Positions 62,986 to 64,000 of a stretch of DNA of 64,000 nucleotides are shown piece by piece. The stretch is from Bacteroidota bacterium (GTDB taxonomy: Bacteria > Bacteroidota > Bacteroidia > Bacteroidales > SKPS01). The position numbers were made by a program, and so were the translations under genes. The DNA is taken from positions 336,881 through 400,880 of the forward strand of contig JAKLII010000001.1 in the NCBI GenBank assembly GCA_022709695.1. Direction: 5' to 3'. Each line of letters starts with the position of its first letter. Position 1 is the stretch's first letter. Under the pieces are notes generated by a model. That model was not told the DNA's origin. It did not search any database and saw only the letters and a program-made list of their open reading frames with translations.

Positions 62986-63561
62986 TTAAAATACCAAAAG
63001 CTCCTGGTACACCCTGTGGGTTGGCAGTCCCATTACATTGAAAAAAGAGCCTTCAACCCGCGCTATTCCGGCATATCCGATCCACTCCTGTATGCCATAG
63101 GCACCAGCCTTGTCGTATGGATTGTATTGGTCCACATATTCGGCTATGGCCTGTGGTGTGAGCGGTATAAACCACACTTTAGACATTTCCGTAAAGAGCA
63201 CCTGTTTTTGCAACGACCTGATGCACACCCCCGTATAAACCCTGTGCATTCTGCCCGAAAGCCTGGAAATCATGGCAATGGCCTCTTTGCGGTCACGGGG
63301 CTTGCCGATCACATGCCCCCCCTGCACCACAATGGTATCAGCGGTGATCAGGATCTCATCAGGCCTGATGTGTGAAGGGAAAAACTGATCCGACTTCCGC
63401 TGAGCGATGCAGGCAGCCAGTTGATCTGCCGGCACATTGCCCGGGCAGGTCTCATCAATCTCTTTAACCTCCACCCTGAAAGCAATGCCCAAACCGGTGA
63501 GCAGCATTTTCCGGCGGGGGCTGGCCGAACCGAGGATGAACTTCATTCCGTCAGTGGACAT
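62986..63561 (-). CDS. maf: Maf-family nucleoside triphosphate pyrophosphatase
   Basis: A 191-residue Maf protein that hydrolyses non-canonical or canonical NTPs to NMPs. It has FILGSASPRRKMLL, the EIDET motif, ITADTIVVQGGHVIGKPRDRKEAIAM and YDKAGAYGIQEWIG. A start five codons further in (MKFILGSASP, 63546) is equally possible. Three bases separate the first ATG from the upstream UbiA-family stop. Confidence 0.95.
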   Translation of the reverse strand: MSTDGMKFILGSASPRRKMLLTGLGIAFRVEVKEIDETCPGNVPADQLAACIAQRKSDQFFPSHIRPDEILITADTIVVQGGHVIGKPRDRKEAIAMISRLSGRMHRVYTGVCIRSLQKQVLFTEMSKVWFIPLTPQAIAEYVDQYNPYDKAGAYGIQEWIGYAGIARVEGSFFNVMGLPTHRVYQELLVF

Positions 63562-63564
63562 GCA

Positions 63565-64000
63565 TCAAAAGTTGATATAATACACCTGTAATGAAAGGAT
63601 TCCGGCCACCATAACCAGGCGGAACAACTGGCTGAGAAAAGCAAAATCCTCCTTCTTTCCGGCACGCAGCAGTAAAAAGATGCCATACCCAAACAGGAAC
63701 TGCACCACCAGAAAGTACTTCCACGTCAGGCCCATCTCCATTGCTGCCAGCTGTACCTGCACGAATGCCAGTGCAAGCATACACAGTCCGGTAAGGGCAG
63801 CAGCCAGCCATTTCACATACCTAATCCCCATCACCAGTGGCAGCGTCTGACAGCCGTATCTTTCATCTCCTTCCATATCCTCCATGTCCTTGATCATCTC
63901 GCGGATAAGGGTAACCACAAAGGCAAAGAGGATGAAAAAAACCATGGCAGTATTCACCCACCGGAATTCTGCCTGGTTGGTCACAAAGGCGCCTTTACGG
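63565..64000 (-). CDS. UbiA-family prenyltransferase, 5' end cut by window edge
   Basis: The C-terminal 144 or so residues of a polytopic prenyltransferase; the frame stays open to the right edge. The second Asp-rich motif DMEDMEGDERYGCQTLPLVMG is visible near the N-terminal side of the fragment, followed by four or so membrane spans. In Bacteroidota a UbiA protein beside maf is usually annotated as a geranylgeranylglycerol-phosphate geranylgeranyltransferase-like enzyme. The first motif is outside the window, so the substrate is not determined. Confidence 0.88.
   Translation of the reverse strand, partial: RKGAFVTNQAEFRWVNTAMVFFILFAFVVTLIREMIKDMEDMEGDERYGCQTLPLVMGIRYVKWLAAALTGLCMLALAFVQVQLAAMEMGLTWKYFLVVQFLFGYGIFLLLRAGKKEDFAFLSQLFRLVMVAGILSLQVYYINF

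Overview
The window is a chromosomal segment of a Bacteroidota bacterium, probably a Bacteroidales-like or related environmental lineage. The evidence is Bacteroidota-type proteins throughout, type IX secretion (T9SS) substrates with type A and type B C-terminal sorting domains, a SprB-like/PorP-SprF pair, few Shine-Dalgarno sequences, and many start-proximal matches to the Bacteroidota -7 promoter element TAnnTTTG. No rRNA, CRISPR array, transposase or prophage was seen.

Region 1 (1-12,944, all minus strand) is the housekeeping block: rpsU, xerC-type recombinase, hpf, four tRNAs (Thr-TGT, Tyr, Gly, Thr-GGT), tuf, tRNA-Trp, secE, nusG, rplK, rplA, rplJ, rplL, rpoB and the first 767 codons of rpoC. 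It has convincing terminators after rpsU and hpf and an attenuator-like stem-loop between rplL and rpoB.

Region 2 (13,000-22,600) carries envelope genes: a DPP-IV-type S9 peptidase, a secreted protein with two copies of an eight-cysteine module beside an outer-membrane barrel protein, and a short T9SS cargo protein coupled to a tail-fibre-like protein with decapeptide repeats and an S74-type chaperone end.

Region 3 (22,590-36,720) is an accessory region where every large intergenic gap is packed with dispersed repeats: five copies of a nested palindrome of up to 144 bp, tracts of short tandem repeats that nearly all have a 7-bp period though the unit differs, and a GCTGC/CTACAAATAG repeat. 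Among them sit an AraC-GyrI regulator flanked by about 600-bp direct repeats, a two-gene carotenoid operon (crtI-crtB), a Panacea-antitoxin/RelE-like toxin pair with a palindromic operator, an AAA-DUF4143 ATPase, a nuclease lipoprotein, a PrsW-like protease and a three-gene cassette of unknown function with two diverged paralogues (33,601-35,848). That cassette is my best candidate for an undescribed system.

Region 4 (36,718-64,000) is mostly envelope and secretion genes: an esterase-like lipoprotein, C1B peptidase, another T9SS cargo protein, a TPR protein, a GH3 hydrolase, Prc protease, a four-gene operon (SprB-like adhesin, PorP/SprF-like protein, TPR-PD40-OmpA-ASH protein, VanX-like dipeptidase), nitroreductase, ComEC, and a tight minus-strand run UbiA-maf-surE-small membrane protein-lpxB-spoIID-like.
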